DNA of 37,200 nucleotides. Source: a virus. Where the stretch lies: IMG/VR virus record IMGVR_UViG_3300035703_000221, positions 1 through 37,200 of that record. One strand, given 5' to 3'. This document shows positions 5,885-13,416 of this stretch, in pieces; positions within the stretch are counted from its first letter, which is position 1; each line of letters begins with the position of its first letter. A program made the translations under genes and the position numbers. Below the pieces are notes generated by a model. The model saw only the letters and a program-made list of their open reading frames with translations, had not been told where the DNA came from and searched no databases.

Positions 5885-6526
5885 ATGACCATTGTAAACC
5901 AGCAAGCCGCGATTCAGATCGACCGAATCGCAGCTCGAACCGTTCGTGTCCCGATTGTCGGCACTTCGCCGCTCATCATGCACAACTTCTCAGAGAAGTC
6001 ACGCAAAGCGATGCTTGACGCGATGCAAGGCAAAGCAAAGAAGAAGGAAGCAAAAGACCCGGAGGCAGAGTACGAAGCCGCGTTTTACCGGTACGTCGAT
6101 CAGATTACTGGCGCTGAGGCATACGGGTTCCCAGTGACCGCGTTCAAGGCGGCTACTGTCGGTGCGGCCCGCTTCTACGGCAAAGACGTGTCGATGACCG
6201 GTCTCCGTCAGGTGTTGTTTATGCGTGGCGTGATGGGCACGGATGGTCAACAGTTGGTGCCGATTGTTGGTGAGCCCCGGATGCGTGAGGACTATGTGCG
6301 CGTCGGTCAGGGCGGTACGGACTTGCGTTACCGGCCTGAGTTTCCTGAGTGGTCTGGCGTTCTCGAGGTCACCTACGTGGAGTCGTCTATCGCGCTGTCC
6401 TCGGTGTTGTCGCTGATTGACGCTGGTGGCCTTGGTGTCGGTGTTGGTGACTGGCGACCGGAGAAGCGCGGCGAGTTTGGCACCTACGCGGTCGACAAGT
6501 CGCAGCAGGTGGAGCTGATCGACTAA
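5885..6526 (+). CDS. Phage protein with RAMP/Cas7-like features, unknown function
   Basis: A 213-residue protein. The N-terminal strand and loop VRVPIVGTSPLIMHNF (20-35), a basic segment at 47-58, and a Gly-rich C-terminal loop GGLGVGVGDW (181-190) followed by RPEKRGEFG recall the shape of RNA-recognition-like RAMP proteins such as Cas7. I do not see catalytic residues. Similar proteins are frequent in actinophages near RecET. No Cas proteins or CRISPR array are present here, so a nucleic-acid binding role in the phage is more likely than defence. AAGAAAGG precedes the chosen ATG. It overlaps the next gene by one base (TAATG), and the two genes probably work together. Confidence 0.75.
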   Translation: MTIVNQQAAIQIDRIAARTVRVPIVGTSPLIMHNFSEKSRKAMLDAMQGKAKKKEAKDPEAEYEAAFYRYVDQITGAEAYGFPVTAFKAATVGAARFYGKDVSMTGLRQVLFMRGVMGTDGQQLVPIVGEPRMREDYVRVGQGGTDLRYRPEFPEWSGVLEVTYVESSIALSSVLSLIDAGGLGVGVGDWRPEKRGEFGTYAVDKSQQVELID

Positions 6527-6939
6527 TGGGTGATCTTCGTTCTGCGCTTCTTGAGGTTCGTTCGCAGCATGGCGCGTTGACCCCCCGGCTGGTGGTGGAG
6601 TCGGCGCGGCCTGCTGAGTCTCCGTTGCATGACCGGTTCGAGTGGAATGACTCGGTGGCTGGTGAATCTTGGCGACGTGAGCAGGCGCGCGACTTGATCC
6701 AGTCGGTTCGCATCGAGTATGCGGAGTCCAAGTCGGGGCCGCGTGAAGTTCGGGCGTTTGTTTCGGTGCGTGATGGGTCATTGGCCGAGCCGGTGTTTGT
6801 GCCGGTTGCTGAGGCCATGTCGGACGAGTGGTTGTCGGCTCAGGTGCTTGCTGATTGTGAGCGGGCGATTGCGGAGCTGAAGCGTCGGTTCGGTCATTTG
6901 CGGGAGTTCAGGGCGTTGCTGGTCGAGGCAGCGGCGTAG
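6526..6939 (+). CDS. Conserved phage protein, unknown function
   Basis: A 137-residue protein of mixed helix and strand with a characteristic DRFEWNDSVAGESWRREQA segment (36-54) followed by a strand-rich middle and a helical C-terminus (LADCERAIAELKRRFGHL). I recognise it only as a family common in actinophage early regions, always near the RAMP-like gene. Function unknown. It begins in a TAATG overlap with that gene and is followed directly by the GGCNN repeat tract. Confidence 0.75.
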   Translation: MGDLRSALLEVRSQHGALTPRLVVESARPAESPLHDRFEWNDSVAGESWRREQARDLIQSVRIEYAESKSGPREVRAFVSVRDGSLAEPVFVPVAEAMSDEWLSAQVLADCERAIAELKRRFGHLREFRALLVEAAA

Positions 6940-6940
6940 G

Positions 6941-7170
6941 CAGGCTTGGCGAGGCGCGGCGAGGCATGGCCCGGCGAGGTGGGGCTTGGCGAGGCAAGGC
7001 AGGCGTGGACTGGCGTGGCATCGCAAGGCGAGGTGTGGCACGGCACGGTATGGCAGGCGCGGCGCGGACAGGCAAGGCGGGTTGTGGCAAGGCATGGCAA
7101 GGCATGGCAGGCGGGGTTTGGCAGGGCTGGGCAAGGCGAGGCGCGGCGTGTTACGGCAAGGCAGGCATGG
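6941..7170 (+). repeat. Degenerate pentanucleotide tract (GGCNN)n
   Basis: About 230 bp in which GGC returns every 5 bases (ggctt ggcga ggcgc ggcga and so on), in perfect phase for the first 60 bases and then with small shifts. NN is mostly AA, AT, GA, TT or GC. The unit is not a multiple of three and reading frames stay open in all three phases only because the unit makes few stops, so this is not coding selection. It lies between two early genes and ends just before the AAGGAAG ribosome site of the next gene. Confidence 0.9.
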
Positions 7171-7193
7171 AAGTTCAAAGAAAGGAAGTCGCA

Positions 7194-7565
7194 ATGAGTA
7201 CAGCAACACTGTTCGACCTTGATTCGTTGCCGCCGATTCTGTTTGCGGGTGACGTGCCTCGAGTACGCAAGTCCGACCCGCTCACAAGTCACCGAGCTGG
7301 CGACGTTTCCCAAATGAGTCTGACGAAAACGAAAGCGCGCGTGTTGACGCTCGTGTCAATCCACCAACCCGTTACGGGCACCGAGCTGAACGACCTTTAC
7401 CGGCTCACCGCTGCACGTCTGAATTGGCCGTCTGTTGCGTGGGATTCGCCGCGTAAGCGTGCGGGCGAGATGGCGGCTGACGGTGTGCTCGAGATTGTGG
7501 GCGAGCAGTTGGGTGTGAATGGGCAGATGGAGGCGGCTTACAAGGTCGGGGAGGCCACGAAATGA
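7194..7565 (+). CDS. Putative winged-helix DNA-binding protein
   Basis: A 123-residue protein. Residues 40-100 look like a winged helix-turn-helix: KARVLTLVSIHQPVTGTELN, then PSVAWDSPRKRAGEMAADGV and a short strand. The DPLTSHRAG motif near residue 29 recurs in actinophage proteins of this kind. The ATG at 7194 is chosen because AAAGGAAG precedes it; the frame stays open upstream only through the GGCNN tract. It may bind DNA, possibly close to its own gene, but no target can be named. The last bases overlap the next gene. Confidence 0.75.
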   Translation: MSTATLFDLDSLPPILFAGDVPRVRKSDPLTSHRAGDVSQMSLTKTKARVLTLVSIHQPVTGTELNDLYRLTAARLNWPSVAWDSPRKRAGEMAADGVLEIVGEQLGVNGQMEAAYKVGEATK

Positions 7566-8290
7566 AGCGTTATGAACTGACCGGCGAAAGCAAAGTCAAC
7601 GCACGGGGCGTGACGGTTCACCGTATCCGCGCGCTTGCGGATATTCCCCGCTTTGGTGTGAAGAAGGGGGATTTGGGCGGCTGGGTTGAGTCTGAACTGC
7701 TGTCGAATGGTGCCGCTCGGGTGTCCGGTGCCGCTTGGGTGTCCGGTGACGCTCAGGTGTTCGGTGCCGCTCGGGTGTCCGGTGCCGCTTGGGTGTTCGG
7801 TGACGCTCGGGTGTCCGGTGACGCTCGGGTGTCCGGTGCCGCTCGGGTGTCCGGTGCCGCTCGGGTGTCCGGTGCCGCTCGGGTGTTCGGTGCCGCTCAG
7901 GTGTTCGGTGACGCTCAGGTGTTCGGTGACGCTCAGGTGTCCGGTGACGCTCGGGTGTTCGGTGACGCTCGGGTGTTCGGTGACGCTCGGGTGTCCGGTG
8001 CCGCTCAGGTGTCCGGTGACGCTCAGGTGTCCGAAGCGTGGCATTGCCTACAGGTTGGCCCCATCGGTTCCGAAAACGTCACCGCAACCCTCTACCGCAC
8101 GAAGAACGGCAAACACCGTCTGCATGTCGGTTGCTGGGAAGGCACGCTCGGCACGCTCATGGCGGAAGTGAAGCGTCGCCGTGAGTCGTGGGCTGCCGAT
8201 GATGCGCAGCAGGAGTTGTGGGTGTCGCAGTACAAGGCGCTGAAGTCACTTGGTAAGGCAACGGTTGCCCGGTGGGAGGCCACGAAATGA
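7562..8290 (+). CDS. Hexapeptide-repeat (left-handed beta-helix-like) protein
   Basis: A 242-residue protein in three parts. Residues 1-48 are the conserved head of this phage family (RIRALADIPRFGVKKGDLGG). Residues 49-156 are 18 exact-length hexapeptides of the form [SF]G[AD]A[RQW]V, predicted to wind a left-handed beta-helix of six three-strand turns. Residues 157-242 form a different domain (NVTATLYRTKNGKHRLHVG). Similar proteins occur in many phages as polymer-forming or LpxA-like proteins, but the acyltransferase active site is absent, so enzyme names are misleading. Function unknown. ATGA overlaps join it to both neighbours. Confidence 0.8.
   Translation: MKRYELTGESKVNARGVTVHRIRALADIPRFGVKKGDLGGWVESELLSNGAARVSGAAWVSGDAQVFGAARVSGAAWVFGDARVSGDARVSGAARVSGAARVSGAARVFGAAQVFGDAQVFGDAQVSGDARVFGDARVFGDARVSGAAQVSGDAQVSEAWHCLQVGPIGSENVTATLYRTKNGKHRLHVGCWEGTLGTLMAEVKRRRESWAADDAQQELWVSQYKALKSLGKATVARWEATK
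7706..8029 (+). repeat. 18 tandem 18-bp repeats
   Basis: Units of the type TCCGGTGACGCTCGGGTG, with a few fixed alternatives (S/F, A/D and R/Q/W codons). Neighbouring units are nearly identical in DNA, so gain and loss of turns by slippage or recombination is expected without breaking the frame. Confidence 0.95.
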
Positions 8291-8436
8291 GAACGTATGT
8301 GCTCACTCCTGATGGGAAGGTTACGCAACTTCTCGACGGATACAAGACGGATGTCGAACAAGAGGCCGCGTGTGTTCGCGTGTGTGCCCGGTTTGACGCA
8401 CTCGACGTGCTCCCCATGTTGGGGGTGACCGCGTGA
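8287..8436 (+). CDS. Small hypothetical protein
   Basis: A 49-residue frame with ATGA overlap to the gene before and GTGA to the next. It begins RTYVLTPDG and has two Cys in ACVRVCARFD. No family recognised. Confidence 0.55.
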   Translation: MRTYVLTPDGKVTQLLDGYKTDVEQEAACVRVCARFDALDVLPMLGVTA

Positions 8437-8624
8437 CCGACATTGCTGACGCTTCACAGATTGACCACCTGATCGAGCTGCGAGGCGTATACGACGGGTG
8501 GAGTGTTGCCGTGCTGAAAGACGGAACCCGTGTGAACCGTTGGGCTGGCACTCAGTACACGCATCGGGCTTGGGTTACAGAGGCGTTCCTGAACGGCGAA
8601 GAGTCGAACGGGCGGTGGTTCTGA
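8433..8624 (+). CDS. Small hypothetical protein
   Basis: A 63-residue protein with a GTG start in a GTGA overlap. It has a mixed fold pattern with several Trp and aromatic residues (YDGWSVAVLKDGTRVNRWAG). A small all-beta or regulator-like domain is possible. No family recognised. Confidence 0.6.
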   Translation: MTDIADASQIDHLIELRGVYDGWSVAVLKDGTRVNRWAGTQYTHRAWVTEAFLNGEESNGRWF

Positions 8625-8806
8625 TGACGTACGGCAAAGAGTTGGCGGCGCAAATGCTCACCGACTACCAGATTGTTGCGGTCGCAGCTTTGCAGGGCGA
8701 CGTTGCCGCGCTCACGCAACTAGTCGAAACAACTGCACAGTCTGCGTACACAGCAGGGTATGGCGCTGCGATGTCGCTGACGAGCACTCCGAGGTTTCCC
8801 CTGTGA
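8624..8806 (+). CDS. Small helical hypothetical protein
   Basis: A 60-residue, mainly helical, Ala- and Gln-rich protein starting in a TGATG overlap. No family recognised. Confidence 0.55.
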   Translation: MTYGKELAAQMLTDYQIVAVAALQGDVAALTQLVETTAQSAYTAGYGAAMSLTSTPRFPL

Positions 8807-8961
8807 CCTCGGGCGTGCATGTACAGGAGTCAACGCGCATGGACTCATGTGACCACTGCGGCTATCACGGCCTAGTCGATTGCTGGTTTGACCCGGAAAC
8901 ACTTTCGGGCGGTTTCGACTGCCCGGTTTGCACGACAACACACGAACGGAAGGTTTTTTGA
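8803..8961 (+). CDS. Small zinc-ribbon protein
   Basis: A 52-residue frame with two CxxC pairs (CDHC and CPVC), 21 residues apart, a rubredoxin-like zinc ribbon that could bind nucleic acid or protein. The GTG overlaps the previous stop. An in-frame ATG at 8839, with GGAG 9 bases before it, is an equally good start and would give 40 residues with the ribbon intact. Confidence 0.6.
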   Translation: MTSGVHVQESTRMDSCDHCGYHGLVDCWFDPETLSGGFDCPVCTTTHERKVF

Positions 8962-9410
8962 TGGCGCTGAGTAACCCGATCCCGTTTGGTGGTGTCGCGT
9001 TTCGTGTCCACGGCACCCCCACCCCGCAAGGGTCAAAGCGTGCGTTCATCACAAACGGGCGCGCAATCGTCACCGACGTAAACCCGACCACACTCCGCAC
9101 CTGGCGCGACGACGTGAAACACGCCGCACTGGATGCAATGAACGGACACCCGCCCATGAGTGGGCCTTTGGAACTGTTGGTCACGTTCGTACTCGTGAAG
9201 CCAGTCAGTGTGAAACGAGCATGGCCGCATGTGCGCCCCGACCTCGACAAACTGTTGCGGTCAACCGGCGACGCACTCACGAGCGCTGCCGTGTATGGCG
9301 ACGACTCACAGTTGGTGAAGATCACCGCTCAAAAGGTGTACGGCATCCAACCGGGTGCTGAGGTCATCGTGCGTGTGGTTGTTGACGACGCAGAGGCGGT
9401 CGCCGCATGA
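8961..9410 (+). CDS. rusA: RusA-type Holliday junction resolvase
   Basis: A 149-residue protein of normal RusA length. The acidic metal ligands are in RPDLDKLLRSTGDALTSA (D94, D96, D104) and YGDDSQ (D114, D115). RusA is a dimer that cuts four-way junctions at CC dinucleotides; in phages it resolves branched DNA before packaging. It fits with RecE/RecT just downstream. CGGAAGG precedes the ATG, which overlaps the previous stop (TGATG). Confidence 0.9.
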   Translation: MALSNPIPFGGVAFRVHGTPTPQGSKRAFITNGRAIVTDVNPTTLRTWRDDVKHAALDAMNGHPPMSGPLELLVTFVLVKPVSVKRAWPHVRPDLDKLLRSTGDALTSAAVYGDDSQLVKITAQKVYGIQPGAEVIVRVVVDDAEAVAA

Positions 9411-9517
9411 GCTGTCCAACCTGTGCCAACGCAACCCCCATGACTCCCTCACATGAAGCGTCAGCGGCGTGCGAATCAGGCGGGCACCCTCACTGCACTT
9501 GCGACCGGTGCTACTGA
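9407..9517 (+). CDS. Tiny Cys-rich zinc-binding-like protein
   Basis: A 36-residue frame with CPTC near the start and a HCTCDRCY end, a likely small zinc knuckle. It joins RusA by ATGA and the RecE-like gene by TGATG. Function unknown. Confidence 0.5.
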   Translation: MSCPTCANATPMTPSHEASAACESGGHPHCTCDRCY

Positions 9518-10380
9518 TGACCGGCTACAAAGGCATCGTCTACGGACTGCCCGAACACGACTACCACTCGCACGCCGCGCTCTCAAGCACCGAAGCGCGC
9601 ATGATCCTCAATGACACCCCGGCGAAGTACCGGTGGAAGAAAGACCACCCGCCACTCATTGAGCCGTCGAAGAAGTTCGACATCGGTTCTGCCGTGCACT
9701 CGCTTGTGTTGGGCACCGGCTATGAGGCTGTCGTGATTCCTGCCGACCTGTTGGCAACCAACGGGGCTATCTCGACAACGGCGGCTAAAGCGTTCGTCGC
9801 TGACGCTCGAGACAAGGGACTGATTCCGCTGAAGCTCGAGGAGTTCCAGCCGATTGCTGACGCTGCCGAATCGGTGTTGGCGCACCCTGCGGCGAAGCAA
9901 CTGTTTGGACAGCCTGCCGATGGTGAGGTGTCCGTGTTTGCTACGTCACCTGAGGGTGTCGATGTGCGGGCGCGGTTCGACTTTTTGCCGACCGAGTTTC
10001 GATTGGGGGAGCCGTCGCGGGTGGCTGTTGATCTGAAGACAGCGCGTGATGCGTCGCCTCGTGGGTTCACGAAGTCGATTGCTGAGTATGGGTATGACGT
10101 GCAACGCGCGTGGTATCTCGATGCGCTCCGCTGGGTTACCGGGGAGTCGGCAGAGATGGTGTTTGTTGCCGTCGAGAAGGAGCCGCCCTATCTGGTGGCG
10201 GTTCATCAACTGCCGACTGTGTGGGTCGAGATGGGTAGCGAGAAAGCGAAACGGGCGCGCGAAGTTTTCGCCCGATGTGTTGAGTCCGGCGTGTGGCCGG
10301 GATACGGGGATGACGTGCATTTGCTGTCACCCCCTCAATGGCTGATTTACAAGCATGAAGAGGAGTACGGCGATGAGTGA
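9517..10380 (+). CDS. RecE-like PD-(D/E)XK exonuclease
   Basis: A 287-residue nuclease of the RecE/Cas4 type. Visible motifs: GSAVH with H61, RFDFL with D155, VDLKT with D172 and K174 (the D-x-K core), and a QxxxY motif (Q196, Y200). It would degrade one strand from a double-strand end and leave a 3' tail for RecT. The start at 9517 lies in a TGATG overlap; an upstream frame extension is ignored. The gene overlaps recT by 8 bases, which supports a RecE-RecT pair. Confidence 0.88.
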   Translation: MTGYKGIVYGLPEHDYHSHAALSSTEARMILNDTPAKYRWKKDHPPLIEPSKKFDIGSAVHSLVLGTGYEAVVIPADLLATNGAISTTAAKAFVADARDKGLIPLKLEEFQPIADAAESVLAHPAAKQLFGQPADGEVSVFATSPEGVDVRARFDFLPTEFRLGEPSRVAVDLKTARDASPRGFTKSIAEYGYDVQRAWYLDALRWVTGESAEMVFVAVEKEPPYLVAVHQLPTVWVEMGSEKAKRAREVFARCVESGVWPGYGDDVHLLSPPQWLIYKHEEEYGDE

Positions 10381-11185
10381 CGTTCAGAAGGTGAACCAGG
10401 GCACTGCTGATGTGGTGGCGTTGGTTGAGCGGTCGAAGGAAGGTTTGCAGGCGGCGCTTGCAGATCGAATCGGTGTTGACCGGTTCATGCGTGCCGCCGT
10501 GACGGTGCTACGCACCACACCCGCGCTGCGCAACTGTTCCTCTGAGTCTGTGTTGGGCGGATTGTTTCTGGCGGCACAGCTCGGCCTAGAGGTCGGTGGG
10601 CCGCTCGCATACGCACACGTTGTCCCGTACGGGCGGGAAGCGCAACTGATTGTCGGCGTGCGCGGGTTCATTGAGCTGTTCTACCGGGCAGGGGCGACTG
10701 ATGTGCAGGCGTACATCATTCGGGAGGGTGACGAGTACGGGCGCGAAACGGTTGACGGGCGCGTGCGTGTTTGGTGGCGTGACGCTGACCCCCTCGACAC
10801 TGACCGCACTCCCGTTGGCGCTCTTGCTGAGGTCACGTTTCCGAACGGCGGTGTGGTTCAGGAGGTCATGTCGAAGGCGCAGATTCTGAAACGGAAGCCT
10901 GCCAACTCCCGCCGTGGCCCTTGGTCGGACTGGGAAGAGGAGATGTGGAAGAAGACGGTGTTGCGGCAGTGTGCAAAAACTGCCCGGCTGTCGTCTGACG
11001 ATCTTGCGTTGGCTGTGGTTGCGGATCAGACGATCACGGTTGGTGAGCGCCGCAAGCATGTGCCGACCACTGAGGAGGCTGATGTGGTGGTTGATTTGGC
11101 GGCGTTGCCGCAGGCAGTTGTCGCAGGTTCTGCACCTATTGACGTTGACCCGGCGCACCCTGATTATGTCGAGGTGTCGTCGTGA
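10373..11185 (+). CDS. recT: RecT-type single-strand annealing protein
   Basis: A 270-residue protein with the RecT signatures: ALRNCSSESVLGGLFLAAQLGLEVG is conserved in pattern with RecT, and the middle has VPYGREAQLIVGVRGFIEL. RecT loads on single-stranded ends made by RecE and anneals them, giving recombination and recombination-primed replication. GAGGAG precedes the ATG. Its C-terminal tail is acidic and Val-rich. It is directly after the RecE-like gene. Confidence 0.93.
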   Translation: MSDVQKVNQGTADVVALVERSKEGLQAALADRIGVDRFMRAAVTVLRTTPALRNCSSESVLGGLFLAAQLGLEVGGPLAYAHVVPYGREAQLIVGVRGFIELFYRAGATDVQAYIIREGDEYGRETVDGRVRVWWRDADPLDTDRTPVGALAEVTFPNGGVVQEVMSKAQILKRKPANSRRGPWSDWEEEMWKKTVLRQCAKTARLSSDDLALAVVADQTITVGERRKHVPTTEEADVVVDLAALPQAVVAGSAPIDVDPAHPDYVEVSS

Positions 11186-11373
11186 TCGGTTGGTTGGTTG
11201 TCGCGTTTCTGACGCTGGCAGTTGTTTCCCTGGTCGGGTTGGCGGTTGTGTGCCGGTTCCGTTCGCGCATGTTTTTCGACACGTATCGGCGCATCGTGCA
11301 ACTGGCTACGGTCGCGTTCTATTTCAGCCTGGGGGGTGCTCTTGTGGGTTGCTTCTTCTGGGTCGCGTCGTGA
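11182..11373 (+). CDS. Small membrane protein, two TM segments
   Basis: A 63-residue protein with hydrophobic segments at 2-25 and 40-62 and a basic loop between (RFRSRMFFDTYRR). GTG start in a GTGA overlap with recT. One of several tiny membrane proteins in the early operon. Function unknown. Confidence 0.6.
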   Translation: MIGWLVVAFLTLAVVSLVGLAVVCRFRSRMFFDTYRRIVQLATVAFYFSLGGALVGCFFWVAS

Positions 11374-11534
11374 CCGCCTCCGTGTTTTGGGCGCGTGTAG
11401 GCGAACACCTGATCGGCCCGCTGCGTGACGAGGTCGTGCCGAACGTGTCAGGCAACTCGATTGCCGCTGACCGGTACGGCATCGGGCATGTGGATGGTCA
11501 GTTGTGGGAGCGCGTTGCGGAGGCGACATCGTGA
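11370..11534 (+). CDS. Small hypothetical protein
   Basis: A 54-residue soluble frame (VFWARVGEHLIGPLRDEVVP near the start) between two GTGA overlaps. No family recognised. Confidence 0.5.
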   Translation: MTASVFWARVGEHLIGPLRDEVVPNVSGNSIAADRYGIGHVDGQLWERVAEATS

Positions 11535-11767
11535 CCCGCATGTCTGCCGTTGAGGTGCTTGATGAGGTCGAGTGGCTTCTTGATGGTGGTGTGCATCCGT
11601 TGATGGTGTGCCAGGTGATGAACCGTAGGCCGGACTCTGTGGAGAAGGCTGCGGCTCGGTTGGGTCGTGATCGTGTGCGGGTTGCGTTTAGTGCGGTGTC
11701 TAAGCAGGAGCGTGTTGTTCGTGAGCGTGCGGCGTTGAAGCGTGCCGAACGTGAGGTGGCCGCATGA
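11531..11767 (+). CDS. Small HTH-like protein
   Basis: A 78-residue helical, basic protein. Residues 6-45 (VLDEVEWLLDGGVHPLMVCQ followed by a second helix) have a helix-turn-helix look and resemble small DNA-binding proteins of actinophages. GTG start by GTGA overlap; the ATG at 11540 is an alternative. It overlaps the methyltransferase gene by ATGA. Confidence 0.6.
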   Translation: MTRMSAVEVLDEVEWLLDGGVHPLMVCQVMNRRPDSVEKAAARLGRDRVRVAFSAVSKQERVVRERAALKRAEREVAA

Positions 11768-13416
11768 TCACCGTCACCGACCTCTTCGCCGGCGCGGGCG
11801 GCTCGAGCACGGGCGCATCGCAAGTACCTGGCGTGCATGTGCGTATCGCGGCAAACCACTGGCAGACCGCAATAGACATTCACAACGCGAACCACCAGGA
11901 CACTGACCACGCAAACGTGGACCTGCATGAAGAACGCGCGTCGTACTTCCCGCGCACGGACATGCTTTGGGCATCACCTGAATGCACAAAATGGTCTCAG
12001 GCGAACGGTTCAAAAATGCCCGACATCGAAGAGGGCCTATTTGAGGACCCGTTGGCCGATGAGGTGAAGCAACGCTCTCGCCTACTCATGTTTGACGTGC
12101 TGCGCTTCATCGAACACCACCGCTACCGCTTGGTTGTCGTGGAGAACGTGGTGGACATTGCGACACAAGCGAAGTACCGCACGGCATGGACAGTTTGGCG
12201 GCAGGAGCTCCGCGCCCTCGGCTACAACTTCCGCGTGGTGTCGCTGAACTCTATGCACGCATCTCTGTTTGGTTCACCCGCACCACAGTCACGCGATCGC
12301 ATCTACGTGGTCGCGTGGCCCGAAGGGCAGCGCGCGCCAAACCTGGATCGCGTCGTCAGCCCGCCGGCATGGTGCGAGAGGTGCGATGTCGAGGTTCGCG
12401 CGGTGCAGTCATTCCGCGCCAACCGAACCGTGGGCCGTTACCGGCAGGCGTATGACTATCGCTGTGGTGGTTGTGCTGGCGTGGTGGAGCCGTATTGGAT
12501 GCCCGCTTCGACGGCAATCGACTGGTCTTTACCTGGCGAACGCATCGGTGATCGTGTCAAGCCGTTGGCAGAAAAAACGCTGGCGCGCGTCGCTGCGGGG
12601 ATCGCCCGATATTGGGGGCCGATGACGCTCGAGGCGGGCGGAAACCAGTACGACTCCGCCGACCCCAAGCACCGCAACCACGGTGACCCAGACGCTTACA
12701 TGCGCGCGTGGCCGACAAGCGACCCGATGAAGGCACTGCACACGACTCCCACGAAGGCGCTTGCAGTGCCAGTCGAAGGCCGTGAGGGGAAGGATGCGGC
12801 ACCGCTTGATGTCGTGTTGCGCACGCAGACGACCCGAGCCGAAACGGCGCTGGCCGTCGACCCCTTGATTGTTGAGATGTACGGCACGTCAACAGCTGGC
12901 CGGGTTTCTGACGCGATGGGAACCGTAACGGCCGGCGGTAACCACCACGCGCTCGCGCACAAGCCATTAGTCATGGAGTACTACTCTCGCGACGACGCTA
13001 TCCATCCCGCATCAGATCCGTTGATGACGGTTACGACGGAACCGCGTCACGCTCTTGTTCACCGGATGAACGGTGGCGGTGCTGAAATGTCAACGCCAGC
13101 GACGGAGTATCTGCGCACCTTGACTACGGGTGGGCAGGTGGCGTTGTTGCAGAGGCCGGCGAGGCGTCAAGTGACGGCTTCTGACTTGGCGACAGCGCGG
13201 GAGATGTTGCCCGACGTGTTGTTCCGCATGTTCCGCCCCTCAGAGGTGGCTGCGGGGATGGCGTTTCCGGCTGACTACAAGTGGCAACCGCCCGACCGTC
13301 TGAAGCCTGTGTCGAACCGTGACTTGGTGAAGGCAGCCGGTAACGCGGTTACCCCCCCTGCTGCGCGCGACATTATCGGCGTTCTCGTTGACTCGCTCGA
13401 GAGGAGCGCCGCATGA
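11764..13416 (+). CDS. C5 cytosine DNA methyltransferase
   Basis: A 550-residue enzyme that would add a methyl group from SAM to cytosine C5. Motif I DLFAGAGGSSTGA (6-18) binds SAM; motif IV is SPECTKWS with catalytic C74, where the usual PPC is PEC; motif VI is ENV (127-129); motif VIII is QSRDRIY (175-181); motif X is GNAVTPPAARDI near the end. A CERC...CGGC pair at 204-237 looks like an inserted zinc site. The target recognition region is between motifs VIII and X and its site is not readable. No partner restriction enzyme is seen, so it probably protects phage DNA from host restriction. Confidence 0.93.
   Translation: MITVTDLFAGAGGSSTGASQVPGVHVRIAANHWQTAIDIHNANHQDTDHANVDLHEERASYFPRTDMLWASPECTKWSQANGSKMPDIEEGLFEDPLADEVKQRSRLLMFDVLRFIEHHRYRLVVVENVVDIATQAKYRTAWTVWRQELRALGYNFRVVSLNSMHASLFGSPAPQSRDRIYVVAWPEGQRAPNLDRVVSPPAWCERCDVEVRAVQSFRANRTVGRYRQAYDYRCGGCAGVVEPYWMPASTAIDWSLPGERIGDRVKPLAEKTLARVAAGIARYWGPMTLEAGGNQYDSADPKHRNHGDPDAYMRAWPTSDPMKALHTTPTKALAVPVEGREGKDAAPLDVVLRTQTTRAETALAVDPLIVEMYGTSTAGRVSDAMGTVTAGGNHHALAHKPLVMEYYSRDDAIHPASDPLMTVTTEPRHALVHRMNGGGAEMSTPATEYLRTLTTGGQVALLQRPARRQVTASDLATAREMLPDVLFRMFRPSEVAAGMAFPADYKWQPPDRLKPVSNRDLVKAAGNAVTPPAARDIIGVLVDSLERSAA

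Noticed and set aside
5885-6526. Part of a CRISPR-Cas effector
   Set aside because: Only the general RAMP-like shape is seen; there is no array, Cas6, Cas5 or large subunit.
5999-6781. 260-codon minus-strand frame
   Set aside because: Antisense shadow of the RAMP-like and neighbouring genes; no start signal and unlikely composition.
6941-7170. CRISPR array
   Set aside because: The repeat unit is 5 bp with no spacers and no cas genes nearby.
6778-7313. Minus-strand Pro/Cys/Leu-rich frames over the GGCNN tract
   Set aside because: They come from low-complexity sequence that lacks stops in many frames; the composition is not protein-like.
7538-8044. Long minus-strand frame with repeated TGHPS-like units
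   Set aside because: It is the antisense of the 18-bp repeats of the hexapeptide gene; no ribosome site, and the plus-strand gene has a clear conserved head.
11164-11928. 254-codon minus-strand frame
   Set aside because: Arg/Thr-rich shadow lying over several overlapping plus-strand genes with proper junctions.
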